Shown: positions 21,628 to 30,589, counted from the stretch's first letter. The stretch is DNA of 64,000 bases from Pseudomonadota bacterium (GCA_018242445.1 JAFEBW010000021.1:62001-126000); one strand, 5' to 3'. Notes: generated from the letters alone by a model not told the origin. Numbers and translations: made by a program.

Positions 21628-24600
21628 CGTGCGGCCCCCACGTACTGCCGCAGGGTGGGCACGTTGGCCTTGGCATGCGCCATGAACACCTGCTCGCCGC
21701 GTGCGCCGGCCATCGCGTTGGGTATCTCGTTCGGGTCGAACACGCACACCACGCGCAGCGACTGCGCCACGCCACCGCCTGCGCCGAAACCTGCTGGCAT
21801 GTGCGCATCCACCAAGCCACCGGTGGCGAAGCGCGGATACCGGCGCTGGTTGATCGCCGCCATCATGCCGGTGCCGTAGTGGCGCACGGCGGCGGCGTTG
21901 TGGACGTATTCGCCACGACTCAGGCGGGCGAAGATGGAGTCGGAGGTCTCGCTACCAGGGCCGTGCACCTCGCCGCCGGTGGCCATGCCCATGAAGCCCA
22001 TCGCCAGCTTGCCGGCGCTGAACAGGCTACTCAGTGCCGAGCCGTCGCCACCACCACCCGCACCGCCGGTGGCATTGGCCGCGGCCAGTGCTTCGGCAGC
22101 GGCCAGCAACGCGGCGGCGCTGCCGCCGAGGGTGACGGACGCGGCTTCCAGCGTGGTGGCACCGAGCTGGATGGTGGCACCGGCGGCCGTGGTCGCACCG
22201 GCGGCGGCGGCGAGCTGCGGCGCACCCGCACCACCGCTGGAACCGGGCTGGAACACCGAATGCAACCTTTCGAACAGCTTCTGGCTCAGGTCATCGGCGG
22301 CGATCCGTGCCAAACCAGCGGCGATGGATTGCAGCAGCCCCATGAACGCCTGCCGCAGGTTCTGCGCGCCGGTGGCGAGGTTCTGCAGGAACTGGCTGAA
22401 GCTCTGGGAGAAGGTGCCCTGCACTTGTTCGCCCAGCGCGCTGGTGACGAGGGTCAGCTCGCGGATTTTCTCGGCCAGCTCGGCGGCGTGCAGGATGTCT
22501 TGCGGGTTGCCAGTCTGTTGCGCCAACGCCTGCGCCTGCACAGCCGCCTCGCGCAAGGAGGCGGCGTATTTGAGGTTGACATCGATCACCCGCTGGCGCG
22601 CGGTGAGTTCGGAGATCAGACCTGCCTGCGCATCGGCGCTGGCTTCCTGCGAGGCCAAGCCCATCGCCGAGAAGGCCAGCTCGGCCGCGCTCTCGATCTT
22701 CGCGAGCTGGTTCTGCGCTTTCTGCACGTCGAACAATTTTTCGGCGATGATCTGGCCTTCGTCGTTGCCGGCCAGCTCCATGTCCTTGAGCGTGCGCTTG
22801 AAGGCTTCCTCGATACGCAACAACTGCGCCGCCGCCGGATCGCCGATGGCAGTGAGGTACTCCTGCTGCAACTGCGACCATTCGGCCTCGCGCTGGTGGG
22901 CAAGCTGCATCTGCTGATCGTCGAGCTGCTGGCGCTTGGCGTCGGCGTCGTCCTTGGCCTGTTGAATCTTGGCCTCGATGTCGGCCACCTGCTGATCGAC
23001 GCGAATCTTCTCGGCGGCGGTCTTGACGTGCGCTGGAAGCACGGCTTTCTCGGCTTCCAGCGCCTTGAGCTGCGCTGCTAACAGGCCGTCGATGTCCTCG
23101 CGCTTGGCTTGGAAATACGCGCGGTCGTCGATGCCATCGGCCTTGCGCAGGGATTCGAGCGTGCGCTCGGCGTTGGCGAAGGTGCGCGTGGCGGTCTGCC
23201 ACGCGGTCTGGAACGCCTGCACGTCGGCGCTGAGCTGGGCGCGGTCGATGCCAAGGCCGGAGCTGCGGCCACCACCGCGCGCGGCGTCGAGCTGGGCCTG
23301 CTTGGCGTCGATGGCAGCAGCCGCTGCCAAAGCCGCACGTTGGGCATCGGGGGTCGCGTAACGCAAACGTCCCTGATCGATTTCGACCTGAGTTTTTTTC
23401 ACCTCGGTCTGCGCACCCAGCAACGCCAGGCGTTTTTGCGCCTCGCTGGTTTGGTCGCGAGCCGCGGCAGTGGCGTCGTTGACGAGTTTGTTCTGCCTCT
23501 GGTATTCGCCGGTGATCTTGGCTTGCGCGTCGGCTTGATCGATGGTTGCGCGCAGTTGTTGTTCTTGCCGCAACGCTTGATCGACCGCCATACGCTCCGT
23601 GATGAAGGCATTCTGACCAGCCTGGGTGAGCACGTAATGATTCACGCCAGCACTGGAGTCGTAACGCACAAGACCAGCGTTATGGGCCTGCTCCAACTTC
23701 TCGCGCACCTTGTCGAGCTGGTATTGCGCATCCGTGCGCCCCAGATCGAGCAGCGCCTGCTTGGCACCCCCAATGGCCTCAGCGACGTTATGCCACATCG
23801 ACACGAGGGTGCCCTCGTGGGACTTCATTTGTGCAACGGCTGAATCGGTGGTTTGCGCCAGCGCCTCGGTCGCCACGCGCACCGCTTCCTCTTCGCGTCC
23901 CTGATCCTGCAAAGCACGAATCTGTTCGTATGTTGCAGTCGTGAGGAAGTGATATTTGTCGTTGAGCGCGAGGATGGTGCGCGAAGCATCGTCGCCCAGC
24001 TTGGCCAGCTCGGTCGCCGCCTTGTCGGCCGACTCGCCGGTGAGCTGGCTGAGGTTGACCGCCACCCGTGCAAGATCGCCCAGATTTTTTCCGGTGATGG
24101 TGCCGGCCTGCGCGAGCGCCACCAAAGCCTGCTGTGCGGCACCGTATTGGCCAGTGGCGCGGCCGATATTGTCGCGCATGCCAGCCAACTGGCTGGTCGT
24201 CGTGCCAGCGGCATTGCCGGTGATGATCAGGGCGCGTTCCAGCGCTTCCTGCTGCGCCTCACCAGCGGCCACGGCGGCGAAGTAAGCGGCGACGACGACG
24301 GCCACGCCGGCAATCGCCGCGCCGGTGGCGGTGAACAGTGGCGCAAGCAAGCCAGTTGCGTTGGCCAGCGTGAGCGCGCTCTGTTCCATGCGGCCCCAGT
24401 TGCCTTGCGCGATGTCGGCACCGATGCGGCCCATTTCGCGCCGCGCCATGCTGGTGTTCAGGCTGAAGGTGTGCATCCCTGCACCGGCCTTCGCCGCACC
24501 TTCGCCCACCGCCACCAGCTTGCCGCGCTGCGCGGTGAGGATGCCGCCGAGGTGCTCGAAGTCGGCCGCGCCGATCGCGCCGGCCTTGTGCAGGCGGCCC

Positions 24601-24881
24601 AGTTCTTTTTCCAGCGCATCGAGCGCGTTGAGCTTGTTGCCGGCCGGGTCGATCTTCGCCATCAGGGCGAGCGCGGCGTTGGCGTCGCGGGTGGCGGCGG
24701 TGGCTTGGGTGGTGGCCGCGAGCTGCGCGGACATCTGCCGGGTGTAGGCGTTCGCGCCGGTGCTGGCGTTTTTCGCCGACGCGCCCACCTGGTCGAGCTG
24801 CGCCGAGGTGTCCTTCAGCGCGGCGCTGGCCTGATTGGTGTCGGCGGTGATGCGCAGTGCCAGTTGCAAGTCGCCGGCCAT
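21624..24881 (-). CDS. Tail tape measure protein
   Basis: A 1085-residue protein starting MAGDLQLALRITADTNQASA with a strong AGGAGG site 6-12 bases upstream. It has long heptad-rich coiled coils (RREDIDGLLAAQL- and KALEAEKA-type segments), an interior hydrophobic stretch (GAAIAGVAVVVAAYFAAVAA, about residues 180-200) and an alanine/glycine-rich C-terminus. This is the tape measure architecture: the protein sets tail length and helps DNA enter the cell. At roughly 0.15 nm per residue it would give a tail near 160 nm. It follows the frameshifted chaperone pair, as is usual. Confidence 0.9.
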   Translation of the reverse strand: MAGDLQLALRITADTNQASAALKDTSAQLDQVGASAKNASTGANAYTRQMSAQLAATTQATAATRDANAALALMAKIDPAGNKLNALDALEKELGRLHKAGAIGAADFEHLGGILTAQRGKLVAVGEGAAKAGAGMHTFSLNTSMARREMGRIGADIAQGNWGRMEQSALTLANATGLLAPLFTATGAAIAGVAVVVAAYFAAVAAGEAQQEALERALIITGNAAGTTTSQLAGMRDNIGRATGQYGAAQQALVALAQAGTITGKNLGDLARVAVNLSQLTGESADKAATELAKLGDDASRTILALNDKYHFLTTATYEQIRALQDQGREEEAVRVATEALAQTTDSAVAQMKSHEGTLVSMWHNVAEAIGGAKQALLDLGRTDAQYQLDKVREKLEQAHNAGLVRYDSSAGVNHYVLTQAGQNAFITERMAVDQALRQEQQLRATIDQADAQAKITGEYQRQNKLVNDATAAARDQTSEAQKRLALLGAQTEVKKTQVEIDQGRLRYATPDAQRAALAAAAAIDAKQAQLDAARGGGRSSGLGIDRAQLSADVQAFQTAWQTATRTFANAERTLESLRKADGIDDRAYFQAKREDIDGLLAAQLKALEAEKAVLPAHVKTAAEKIRVDQQVADIEAKIQQAKDDADAKRQQLDDQQMQLAHQREAEWSQLQQEYLTAIGDPAAAQLLRIEEAFKRTLKDMELAGNDEGQIIAEKLFDVQKAQNQLAKIESAAELAFSAMGLASQEASADAQAGLISELTARQRVIDVNLKYAASLREAAVQAQALAQQTGNPQDILHAAELAEKIRELTLVTSALGEQVQGTFSQSFSQFLQNLATGAQNLRQAFMGLLQSIAAGLARIAADDLSQKLFERLHSVFQPGSSGGAGAPQLAAAAGATTAAGATIQLGATTLEAASVTLGGSAAALLAAAEALAAANATGGAGGGGDGSALSSLFSAGKLAMGFMGMATGGEVHGPGSETSDSIFARLSRGEYVHNAAAVRHYGTGMMAAINQRRYPRFATGGLVDAHMPAGFGAGGGVAQSLRVVCVFDPNEIPNAMAGARGEQVFMAHAKANVPTLRQYVGAAR

Positions 24882-24882
24882 G

Positions 24883-25517
24883 TCAGTCCTCCTGCAACGC
24901 GGTGACGGCATCCTTCGCCGCCTTGCCGCCGGCGAAGCCCAGATTCACATCCACGATCCGCGTTGCGCGCCGACGCCCATCGCGGGCATGCAGGCGGTCG
25001 TGGAACAGCATCAACTGGCGGGCGGTGTAGTTCCCGAGTCGTTCAAAGCGATGGCCTCCGGCGACGAGGTCGGTGTAGATGTCGGCCCAGCGGCGCGGCT
25101 TGCCTGCGCGAGCGCCACCGCGCGCAGCACCCGCCGCACGAAAAAACCCGAGTTCACCAGCCACCATGTGAGCAGCAGCAACTGGCCGTCGGCATCGTCC
25201 AGCGCCTCCACCCACGCCGGCTCCACGTCGGCCGCGCGCGCCACGCAGGCGATCAGCGCTTCGGGCGACGCGGACAGCACGGTGGTGACCGCATCCAGCC
25301 CGAGCTGGCCATTGGGGTCGGCCAGTGCGGCGGCGGCCAGCGCGTCCACCAACGGTTGCGCCGCCGAGGCCAGGCGCAGGCCTTCGAGGAAGCCGTACTC
25401 GCGCACGGTGACCTCGCGCCCGCCCACGCTGAGCGTGCGCTCGGGGTGGAGGATTTCCAGATCATCACGGCCATCCTCCGATGGCCGTGATGCGTGGGCT
25501 TTGGCGAGCTTGCCCAT
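24883..25517 (-). CDS. Tail assembly chaperone, -1 frameshift fusion product (gpGT-like)
   Basis: Reading from 25517, the zero frame reaches GGT TTT TTC at 25148-25140. A -1 slip on T TTT TTC (25146-25140) moves ribosomes into a second frame that stays open to the TGA at 24885-24883, one base before the tape measure ATG. The fusion would have 126 + 85 = 211 residues and end KAAKDAVTALQED. Lambda gpG/gpGT and many long-tailed phages use the same device immediately before the tape measure gene. The second frame has no convincing start of its own, which supports frameshifting. Confidence 0.75.
25011..25517 (-). CDS. Tail assembly chaperone, unshifted product (gpG-like)
   Basis: A 168-residue protein starting MGKLAKAHASRPSEDGRDDL. 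It shows the common gpG-like fold pattern: an N-terminal beta region (RTLSVGGREVTVREYGFLEG) followed by helices (GQLGLDAVTTVLSASPEAL). After the slip site it ends with a short low-complexity tail (GPTSTPTSSPEA). It binds the tape measure during tail assembly in related phages. Its start overlaps the tail tube stop (TAATG). Confidence 0.8.
   Translation of the reverse strand: MGKLAKAHASRPSEDGRDDLEILHPERTLSVGGREVTVREYGFLEGLRLASAAQPLVDALAAAALADPNGQLGLDAVTTVLSASPEALIACVARAADVEPAWVEALDDADGQLLLLTWWLVNSGFFVRRVLRAVALAQASRAAGPTSTPTSSPEAIALNDSGTTPPAS
25140..25146 (-). promoter_or_regulatory. Slippery heptamer for -1 ribosomal frameshifting
   Basis: On the minus strand the bases are T TTT TTC in the correct phase of the upstream frame (GGT TTT TTC), a canonical X XXY YYZ site. 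The downstream GC-rich sequence could form a stimulatory stem, but I did not define one. Confidence 0.75.
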
Positions 25518-26263
25518 TACGCCGCCGCCTCGATGCGCCCGAAGTAGCCGAGCGACGCATCCTGCCCGTTGACCAGGTCGGCCAGACAGGAGCCTGCGAG
25601 CTGCATCTTGTTGAAGTCGTCGCCGATCACGTCGAGCTGCGCCATCGGATCGAAGCGCACCTGGTACAGGCGCACGCTCACCCGCGAGCCATCGACGGTG
25701 TTGATCAGGTCGCCGACGAGGTACTTGTTCACCGGCTGCTGGGCGAACATCGCCACGTTGCTGGCCGCGCCGTAGCTGTAGGCCGCGTTGAACGGCTGCA
25801 CGTAGCTGCCGAGGTTGAGGAACTTCACCAGCCCGCCTGCGGCGCTCTCGATGCTGTAGTCGGTGCCTGCCACCAGCGTGGCCGGGGTGCCGGCGGAATC
25901 GGTGACCACCAGCGCGCTGGTGCCCACGTGCGCCAGCTTGACGATGTCGCCGGCGACGACGGTCGGCAACGCCTCACCAGTGACGGTGCCGGCGACGACC
26001 GCGCTGGCCGCGCCGTACAGCGCCATCGCGAGGTTGTCCTTGTTGAAGTCCTCCAGGTCCATCGTCACCTCGCATTTCTGCTCGGTGATCAGGCGGGCGT
26101 CGGTCAGGCGCAGGCCGGAGAACGACTCCTTATGCTCTTTGGTGGTCGCCGAGAGCTTGAGCTGCAAGGCGGGCACGTTGAACGCCCAGCGCAGCGGGCC
26201 GCAACTGCCGTCGTTCTGGCGGTCGGCGATGTAGATTTTGCCCTGAAAGGAAAACAGGCTCAT
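25517..26263 (-). CDS. Major tail tube protein
   Basis: A 248-residue protein starting MSLFSFQGKIYIADRQNDGS. It is beta-rich with an inserted Ig-like hairpin (LPTVVAGDIVKLAHVGTSAL) and lies immediately upstream of the assembly chaperone, the fixed place of the tail tube gene in siphoviruses. It would polymerise into hexameric rings around the tape measure. No sheath gene is found near it, which argues for a non-contractile tail. Confidence 0.75.
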   Translation of the reverse strand: MSLFSFQGKIYIADRQNDGSCGPLRWAFNVPALQLKLSATTKEHKESFSGLRLTDARLITEQKCEVTMDLEDFNKDNLAMALYGAASAVVAGTVTGEALPTVVAGDIVKLAHVGTSALVVTDSAGTPATLVAGTDYSIESAAGGLVKFLNLGSYVQPFNAAYSYGAASNVAMFAQQPVNKYLVGDLINTVDGSRVSVRLYQVRFDPMAQLDVIGDDFNKMQLAGSCLADLVNGQDASLGYFGRIEAAA

Positions 26264-26266
26264 GGG

Positions 26267-26446
26267 TCACTCCTCGGTGGATGGCGATTCGGGTTCGGGA
26301 TTGCGCACGGCGCGCGGGCGCGACAACGGGGCGATCACGGCGTGCTGCGCCAGCCACGCGGCGGTGGGCGGATCGACCTCGATGGCCGTGCCCGCCGGGT
26401 AGGCGATGCCGGCGTGGGTGTGCGGGGTTTGCAGCACGACTTTCAT
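26267..26446 (-). CDS. Small phage protein, DUF7210-like
   Basis: A 59-residue protein starting MKVVLQTPHTHAGIAYPAGT, with the pattern IEVDPPTAAWLAQHAVI seen in short phage proteins beside the tail tube gene. It ends in an acidic, proline-rich tail. The start overlaps the upstream terminator gene (ATGA). Possibly a head-tail or tail completion accessory; role unknown. Confidence 0.6.
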   Translation of the reverse strand: MKVVLQTPHTHAGIAYPAGTAIEVDPPTAAWLAQHAVIAPLSRPRAVRNPEPESPSTEE

Positions 26447-26922
26447 GGGCTCACTCCGTTGTCGATGGCATGCTGGGTGCGCCATTGATCCGTCCACAGC
26501 GCCATGCCGGCGTCGTAGTCGGTGAGGTCGCCCTGCACCAGCTCGCAGCCGATGGCGCAGGGCAGCGGCGGCGTCCAGCCCAGCAGCGGCGCGCGCACGG
26601 CGGCGATCTGGTCGCGCAGCTCGTTGCGCAGCGCGTCGCCTTCCAGTTGCCGGTAATTGCGCAGCGCCATCACCACGCCGAAAGTGACGGTGACGATCTG
26701 CTGGCGGCGGCTCTGGGTGCCGGGGATGTTGCTGCCGGTGGCGGCCGGCTTGGCGCGCTCGCGCGCCAGCAGCACATAGGCGCACGGCGCAGGGAAGTTG
26801 CGCAGCAAGGTGATGGCCGCGAAATCGGCCGAGCCGGCCACCATTTTCAAGGTGCCCGGCAACGGCGAGGAGAGCCGCGCGATCACCAGCCCCACGTCGA
26901 AAGGTTGCGTGCTGGCGGCCAT
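26443..26922 (-). CDS. Gp37-like tail terminator/completion protein
   Basis: A 159-residue protein starting MAASTQPFDVGLVIARLSSP. In Mu-type gene order the gene after gp36 (DUF1320) is gp37, a tail completion protein, and this protein has the expected size and alpha/beta composition (TVTFGVVMALRNYRQLEGDA). It probably caps the tail tube before joining to the head. It overlaps the neighbouring genes by 1-4 nt. Confidence 0.6.
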   Translation of the reverse strand: MAASTQPFDVGLVIARLSSPLPGTLKMVAGSADFAAITLLRNFPAPCAYVLLARERAKPAATGSNIPGTQSRRQQIVTVTFGVVMALRNYRQLEGDALRNELRDQIAAVRAPLLGWTPPLPCAIGCELVQGDLTDYDAGMALWTDQWRTQHAIDNGVSP

Positions 26923-27464
26923 CAGAAACCACGCCCCGCGCCGTAGGGGTCGTCGATGCCGTTGCCGCGCACGTCCAGCCCCCACACCTTGCGGCCCGGG
27001 TCGATGCTGGTCTCGCCGATGGCTGGCGGCTGCAAGGTGGGATCGACCGGACCGAGCGAGAACTTGCCGGCGGCGATGGCGTTGAGGAAGCCCATCGCTT
27101 CCTGATAGTCGCGCACCACCGGATCGGTCTTGTCGTTGCTGACGCGATCCTTGTTCAGCCGGTAGCGCACGATGGCGATGGCCCAGGTGCCCAGCAGCGC
27201 CGGCACCGGATCGAGCGGCAGCGCATAGCGGCGCGCGAGGTAGCCGTCGATCAGGTTGCCGGCGTTGACGATCTCATTACCAATGCGTGCCGCCGCGTCG
27301 TCGGCGGCGGCGATGGCATCCACCGGCCATGCGCTGCGGTCGGTGCCGCGCAAGGTGGCATCCAGCAACGGCGGATCGACGATGGGCCCGAAGCTCGCGC
27401 TGGCGACCTGCGCCAGTTCGGTCGCGCCCGGCGATTCGGCGAGCTGCTGGAGGGTGACGTACAT
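26922..27464 (-). CDS. Mu gp36-like protein (DUF1320), head-tail connection
   Basis: A 180-residue protein starting MYVTLQQLAESPGATELAQV. The helical part AGNLIDGYLARRYALPLDPV and AIVRYRLNKDRVSNDKTDP match DUF1320, the Mu gp36 family thought to work as a head-tail adaptor. Its position after the capsid gene and before gp37 agrees with Mu. Confident family assignment, modest certainty of exact role. Confidence 0.8.
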   Translation of the reverse strand: MYVTLQQLAESPGATELAQVASASFGPIVDPPLLDATLRGTDRSAWPVDAIAAADDAAARIGNEIVNAGNLIDGYLARRYALPLDPVPALLGTWAIAIVRYRLNKDRVSNDKTDPVVRDYQEAMGFLNAIAAGKFSLGPVDPTLQPPAIGETSIDPGRKVWGLDVRGNGIDDPYGAGRGF

Positions 27465-27649
27465 CAGGCCTTCCCGCCGCCCTTGGCGTCATCGGCCAGC
27501 GGCGAGGATTTCAGGTTCGGGTCGGCGACGATGGCCTCGGCCTGGTCTTTCTTGAGCTTGGCCAGATCGACCTGCACGCCTTCGCGGGTGAAGGCGATGC
27601 CGCCACGGCGGTAGCCGTCGCGCGCGGACTGGATGAGCAGCTTGGGCAT
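27464..27649 (-). CDS. Mu gp35 / FluMu N-terminal-type small protein
   Basis: A 61-residue protein starting MPKLLIQSARDGYRRGGIAF and continuing TREGVQVDLAKLKKDQAEAI, the pattern of the FluMu N-terminal domain found in Mu gp35-like proteins. A GGAGAA ribosome site precedes the ATG. It lies between the capsid gene and gp36. Probable structural or head-completion factor. Confidence 0.7.
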   Translation of the reverse strand: MPKLLIQSARDGYRRGGIAFTREGVQVDLAKLKKDQAEAIVADPNLKSSPLADDAKGGGKA

Positions 27650-27731
27650 GGGATTCTCCGGTGGATCGCGCCCCGGCGGATCGGGGCGCACGCGGGTGGT
27701 TGGCAACGGCGTTGCGCTGGATGCAACCGGC

Positions 27732-28625
27732 TTACGGCAGCCAGGGCACGATCAGCACGTCCACCGCCTGGTAGTTGATGTTGTCGGCACCGGCGGCGTT
27801 GCGCTGCACGGACACGATGTTCAGTGCCGAGGCGCGGTTGCTGGCACCCACCACCAGCAGCTTGGGCTTGATGCCCAGCGGCTTGGCGTAGTCGCCCTGC
27901 AGGCCGGACATGCCCGCGTAGGCGGCGTTGAAGGCGTTGGTGTCCAGCGTCTGCTGGCTGCCGTAGGCCATCTGCCAGAAGCTGAAGCCCACGTTCCAGC
28001 GGCCATCCACGCCGTAGCGGTACTCGTTGTCGTCGAACACGTTGTCGTCGGTCGGGCGGTCCTTGGCGACGAACTGCGCGGGGCGGCGCATCTGCAGGAT
28101 CAGCGGCTTGATCGAGCGGCTGGTGTCGAGCAGGAACCACGGGTTGCCCGAGCCGCCGCCGGTGTTGCTGACCGACTGCGGGTTGCCGTTGGCGTCCAGC
28201 ACCGGGTGATCGGAGTCGAAGAAGTTCTGGCCGTCGTAGCACGCCGTGCTGAAGCCGTTTTGCAGCAACTGGAAGATCAGCTCGTCGGGGTGCTGGGCGG
28301 CCGAGCTGCCCAGCTCGGAAATCATCGGCGAGTACAGGCCGTACTGGTCGTCCTCGATGGCCTCGCGCGGCACCACCACGGTGGACTCGTAGGTCTTGTT
28401 CTTGAGCGTGTAGCCGTGGGTGCTGATCGCCTGCGCCACCCGCGAGCCGACCCATTCGCGCATCCGCGGGAACTGGCCGAGCCAGCCGTATTCCTCGGTG
28501 CCGGTGGTCGATGGAACCTGGGTGGCGACCTTCGGCCACATCGTTTCGGCACCGGCGAAGGCGCTCTTGAACGCCGCGTTGAACGCGATGTTCAGGGTCT
28601 TGAGGTTGGCGGCATTGAGGATCAT
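27732..28625 (-). CDS. Major capsid protein, Mu gpT family
   Basis: A 297-residue protein starting MILNAANLKTLNIAFNAAFK. The stretch PSTTGTEEYGWLGQFPRMRE and the motif SDHPVLD are typical of the Mu-like major head subunit gpT. I began at the ATG at 28625 because the family starts there and GGAG lies upstream; a longer in-frame extension overlaps the next gene. It assembles the icosahedral shell on the protease/scaffold products of 29112-30293. Confidence 0.9.
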   Translation of the reverse strand: MILNAANLKTLNIAFNAAFKSAFAGAETMWPKVATQVPSTTGTEEYGWLGQFPRMREWVGSRVAQAISTHGYTLKNKTYESTVVVPREAIEDDQYGLYSPMISELGSSAAQHPDELIFQLLQNGFSTACYDGQNFFDSDHPVLDANGNPQSVSNTGGGSGNPWFLLDTSRSIKPLILQMRRPAQFVAKDRPTDDNVFDDNEYRYGVDGRWNVGFSFWQMAYGSQQTLDTNAFNAAYAGMSGLQGDYAKPLGIKPKLLVVGASNRASALNIVSVQRNAAGADNINYQAVDVLIVPWLP

Positions 28626-28662
28626 GAGCGGCTCCGTGGGATGCGGGAAAGAAGGTGGGCGA

Positions 28663-29073
28663 TCAGAACTCGACCCAGACGCCGTTGGCGTCCACGTCGC
28701 GCACCACGCCGGCGACCGGGCGGCCGCCGGAGTTGTTGGTCTTGGCGACGGTGTGCTCATCGACGACGTAGCAGTTCGCGCCGATGTTGGTGCGGGCGAG
28801 CGCATCGCCGCCGGAGGAGTTGGCGAACTGGAACACGCCGCGCTGGGTATCGACGTTGATCGCGCCGGCGGCACCGGCACTGTTGTCGGCGCGGGCGACG
28901 GTGCTCACGCCCCGGGTGATGTTGGCGGCGGTGGCCGAGGCCGGCACGGCGTTGCCGGTGGCGTTGATGGCCACCATCGAGCCGAGGTAGATGAGGGTGG
29001 CCGCTTCGACCGGGTCGGCATTGCGCATGCGGTCGAGGCGTTGCGGGGTGTTGCGGTCGGCGGTGAGCGACAT
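28663..29073 (-). CDS. Capsid cement/decoration protein, DUF2190-like
   Basis: A 136-residue protein starting MSLTADRNTPQRLDRMRNAD, with a beta-rich core (PVAGVVRDVDANGVWVEF at the C-terminus) typical of small proteins that bind the outside of phage heads and steady them. An AAGGAG site is placed well before the ATG. It lies between the scaffold and the capsid gene, as in many Mu-like phages. Confidence 0.65.
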   Translation of the reverse strand: MSLTADRNTPQRLDRMRNADPVEAATLIYLGSMVAINATGNAVPASATAANITRGVSTVARADNSAGAAGAINVDTQRGVFQFANSSGGDALARTNIGANCYVVDEHTVAKTNNSGGRPVAGVVRDVDANGVWVEF

Positions 29074-29111
29074 CTCAATCTCCTTGGCAGGATGGGATCA
29101 GGTCGCGGCGA

Positions 29112-30293
29112 TCAGGCCGCGCGTTCGTTCTTGGAGGCGGCGAAATCCTTGGGGTCGAGCGACATGCGCTTGCAGATCGCCAGCTCGTCGGCGCTCAGGC
29201 CGGTGTCGTCGCCATCGACTGGCGGCTTGCCGTCGGTCTGCGTCTTGCGCAGGGCGGCGATCGGCTGGGCGGAATCGACGTAGGCCTTGAGCGAGGCGAA
29301 GTCCTTCTTGCCCAGCTCGCGCGCCCAGCTTTCCTGCGGGGCGAGCAGGCGGCCATCGGCGAGCGCGGCCTTGACGATCTCATCGACCTTGTCGCCATCG
29401 ATGCGCGCGGTGAGCGCGGCGAGCTGATCCTTGACGGTGTTGAAAGCCTCGATGCCGATGAACTTGGCCGGGTCGGGCGCGCCGGCGGCCTTGAGCGCGG
29501 CGCAGGCGGCCACGCACACGGCGGCATCGGCGGTGGCGGCCACGCCCAGCTCGGCGCGCAGGGCGGCCAGCGGGTCGGCGGCGGCGTGCGCGCGCAAGGC
29601 GGCGATGGCCGCTTCCTCGGTGGTGGTTTCGGGATCGAGCGACAGCGCGGCGCAAACGGCAAGCAGGAGGGGCTTCATGGCGTGGGATTCCTCACGGTGG
29701 GCAAAGCGGGCGGTGGCGGCGGCGCGCAGGACGAGCGGCTGCATGCCGTCGAGCGCCGGGTGGTTGGTGAGCGCGCCCATCACGATGGCCAGCACGTCGC
29801 CGGTGGCCGCGTCGAAGGTGAACACCGGGCTGAAGTAGCTGTACTCGCCATCGGCGATGTACTGGCGGGCGCGGGCGGTGAGTTCGATCTGGCCGAACAG
29901 GCCGTGGCCTTCGCGCCACTGCATATCGACGAGCCGGCCGGCGGCGGGCGCGGGCTGGCCGTTGGACTCGGCGAGCAGGGTTTGGTGTTCGTAGTCGATC
30001 ACCGGCGGGGTTTTGCCGGCGCGGAAGGCGGCGATGGTGGCCGCCGCGGTGCGCGCGTCGATGTGCCAGTGCGCCACCGGCAGCTCGCGCCCATCGCGCG
30101 GGCTGAAATCGCCCGCCGGGGTGAGCTGCACCCAGATGCGCGCGACATCGGCGCCGGCATCGGCTGCGGCGACCTGGAAGAAGCACGGCGCGATGGCGAC
30201 GGTGGCCACGGCGGCTGCGCATGCCGCGACGTGCGGCTGGCAGGGGTTGGCGGTGCGGTGTGCCGGATGCATGGGGCGCACTGTGGGGCGCAT
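29112..30293 (-). CDS. Mu-like prohead protease I with in-frame scaffold
   Basis: Up to 393 residues. The N-terminal half holds the protease, with AGDFSPRDGRELPVAHWHI, the EHQTLLAESNGQPAPAAGRL stretch and the SYFSPVFTFD motif of the Mu protease I family. The C-terminal half is an alanine-rich helical scaffold. An internal ATG at 29678 (MKPLLLAVCAALSLDPETTT) with GAGGA upstream would make a separate 188-residue scaffold like Mu gpZ from the same frame. The protein start may be the ATG at 30293 or that at 30272. The shared 22-bp motif lies just upstream. Confidence 0.82.
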   Translation of the reverse strand: MRPTVRPMHPAHRTANPCQPHVAACAAAVATVAIAPCFFQVAAADAGADVARIWVQLTPAGDFSPRDGRELPVAHWHIDARTAAATIAAFRAGKTPPVIDYEHQTLLAESNGQPAPAAGRLVDMQWREGHGLFGQIELTARARQYIADGEYSYFSPVFTFDAATGDVLAIVMGALTNHPALDGMQPLVLRAAATARFAHREESHAMKPLLLAVCAALSLDPETTTEEAAIAALRAHAAADPLAALRAELGVAATADAAVCVAACAALKAAGAPDPAKFIGIEAFNTVKDQLAALTARIDGDKVDEIVKAALADGRLLAPQESWARELGKKDFASLKAYVDSAQPIAALRKTQTDGKPPVDGDDTGLSADELAICKRMSLDPKDFAASKNERAA

Positions 30294-30303
30294 CGCACGC
30301 CGG

Positions 30304-30325
30304 CGTCATGCGTACTGGTTCCAAG
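30304..30325 (-). promoter_or_regulatory. Late-arm motif, copy 1
   Basis: The 22-bp sequence here is identical at 21 of 22 positions to that at 38299-38320, and both are followed by a CGCGCGCGCGAGGGA-type tract. Each copy lies just upstream of a leftward late block (protease/capsid here, lysis genes there). It may be a binding site for the phage activator Mor or another late regulator; no standard -35/-10 spacing is evident. Confidence 0.5.
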
Positions 30326-30352
30326 CGAACCACGCGCGCGCGAGGGATGGTG

Positions 30353-30446
30353 CAAAACGGACTTTGAGTCCGTTTTGGCAAAAGCGACACGGTGTCGCTT
30401 TTGGACGGTAGCCGGGGGCAAAAGCGACTCAAAGTCCGTTTTGGAC
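30353..30446. repeat. Array of three hairpins between gpG and the protease gene
   Basis: Three palindromes follow each other. Copy 1: CAAAACGGACT (30353-30363), loop TTG, AGTCCGTTTTG. Copy 2: CAAAAGCGACAC (30379-30390), one-base centre, GTGTCGCTTTTG. Copy 3 (30419-30444) has a left arm of the second type and a right arm of the first, so it pairs imperfectly and looks like a recombinant. The whole 30294-30589 spacer holds no credible gene. The arms differ between copies but keep self-complementarity. Confidence 0.75.
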
Positions 30447-30589
30447 GGCTCGTCAGCCCCCACGCGCCAGCCGACGGCCCCTACAACGATCCTGACACTA
30501 TGTCAGACGCCCGCGCAGGGGTCGGGTGGTAGCGATATGGCGGGTCGGGGCTGGGTGCCCCTCACAGGGCGATTGGCGCGGTCGGGCGG

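Noticed and set aside
30013..30411. Plus-strand frames through the hairpin array and protease antisense
   Set aside because: Their protein-like part (KTDFESVL type) comes from the hairpin repeats and is not supported by a start site or neighbours.
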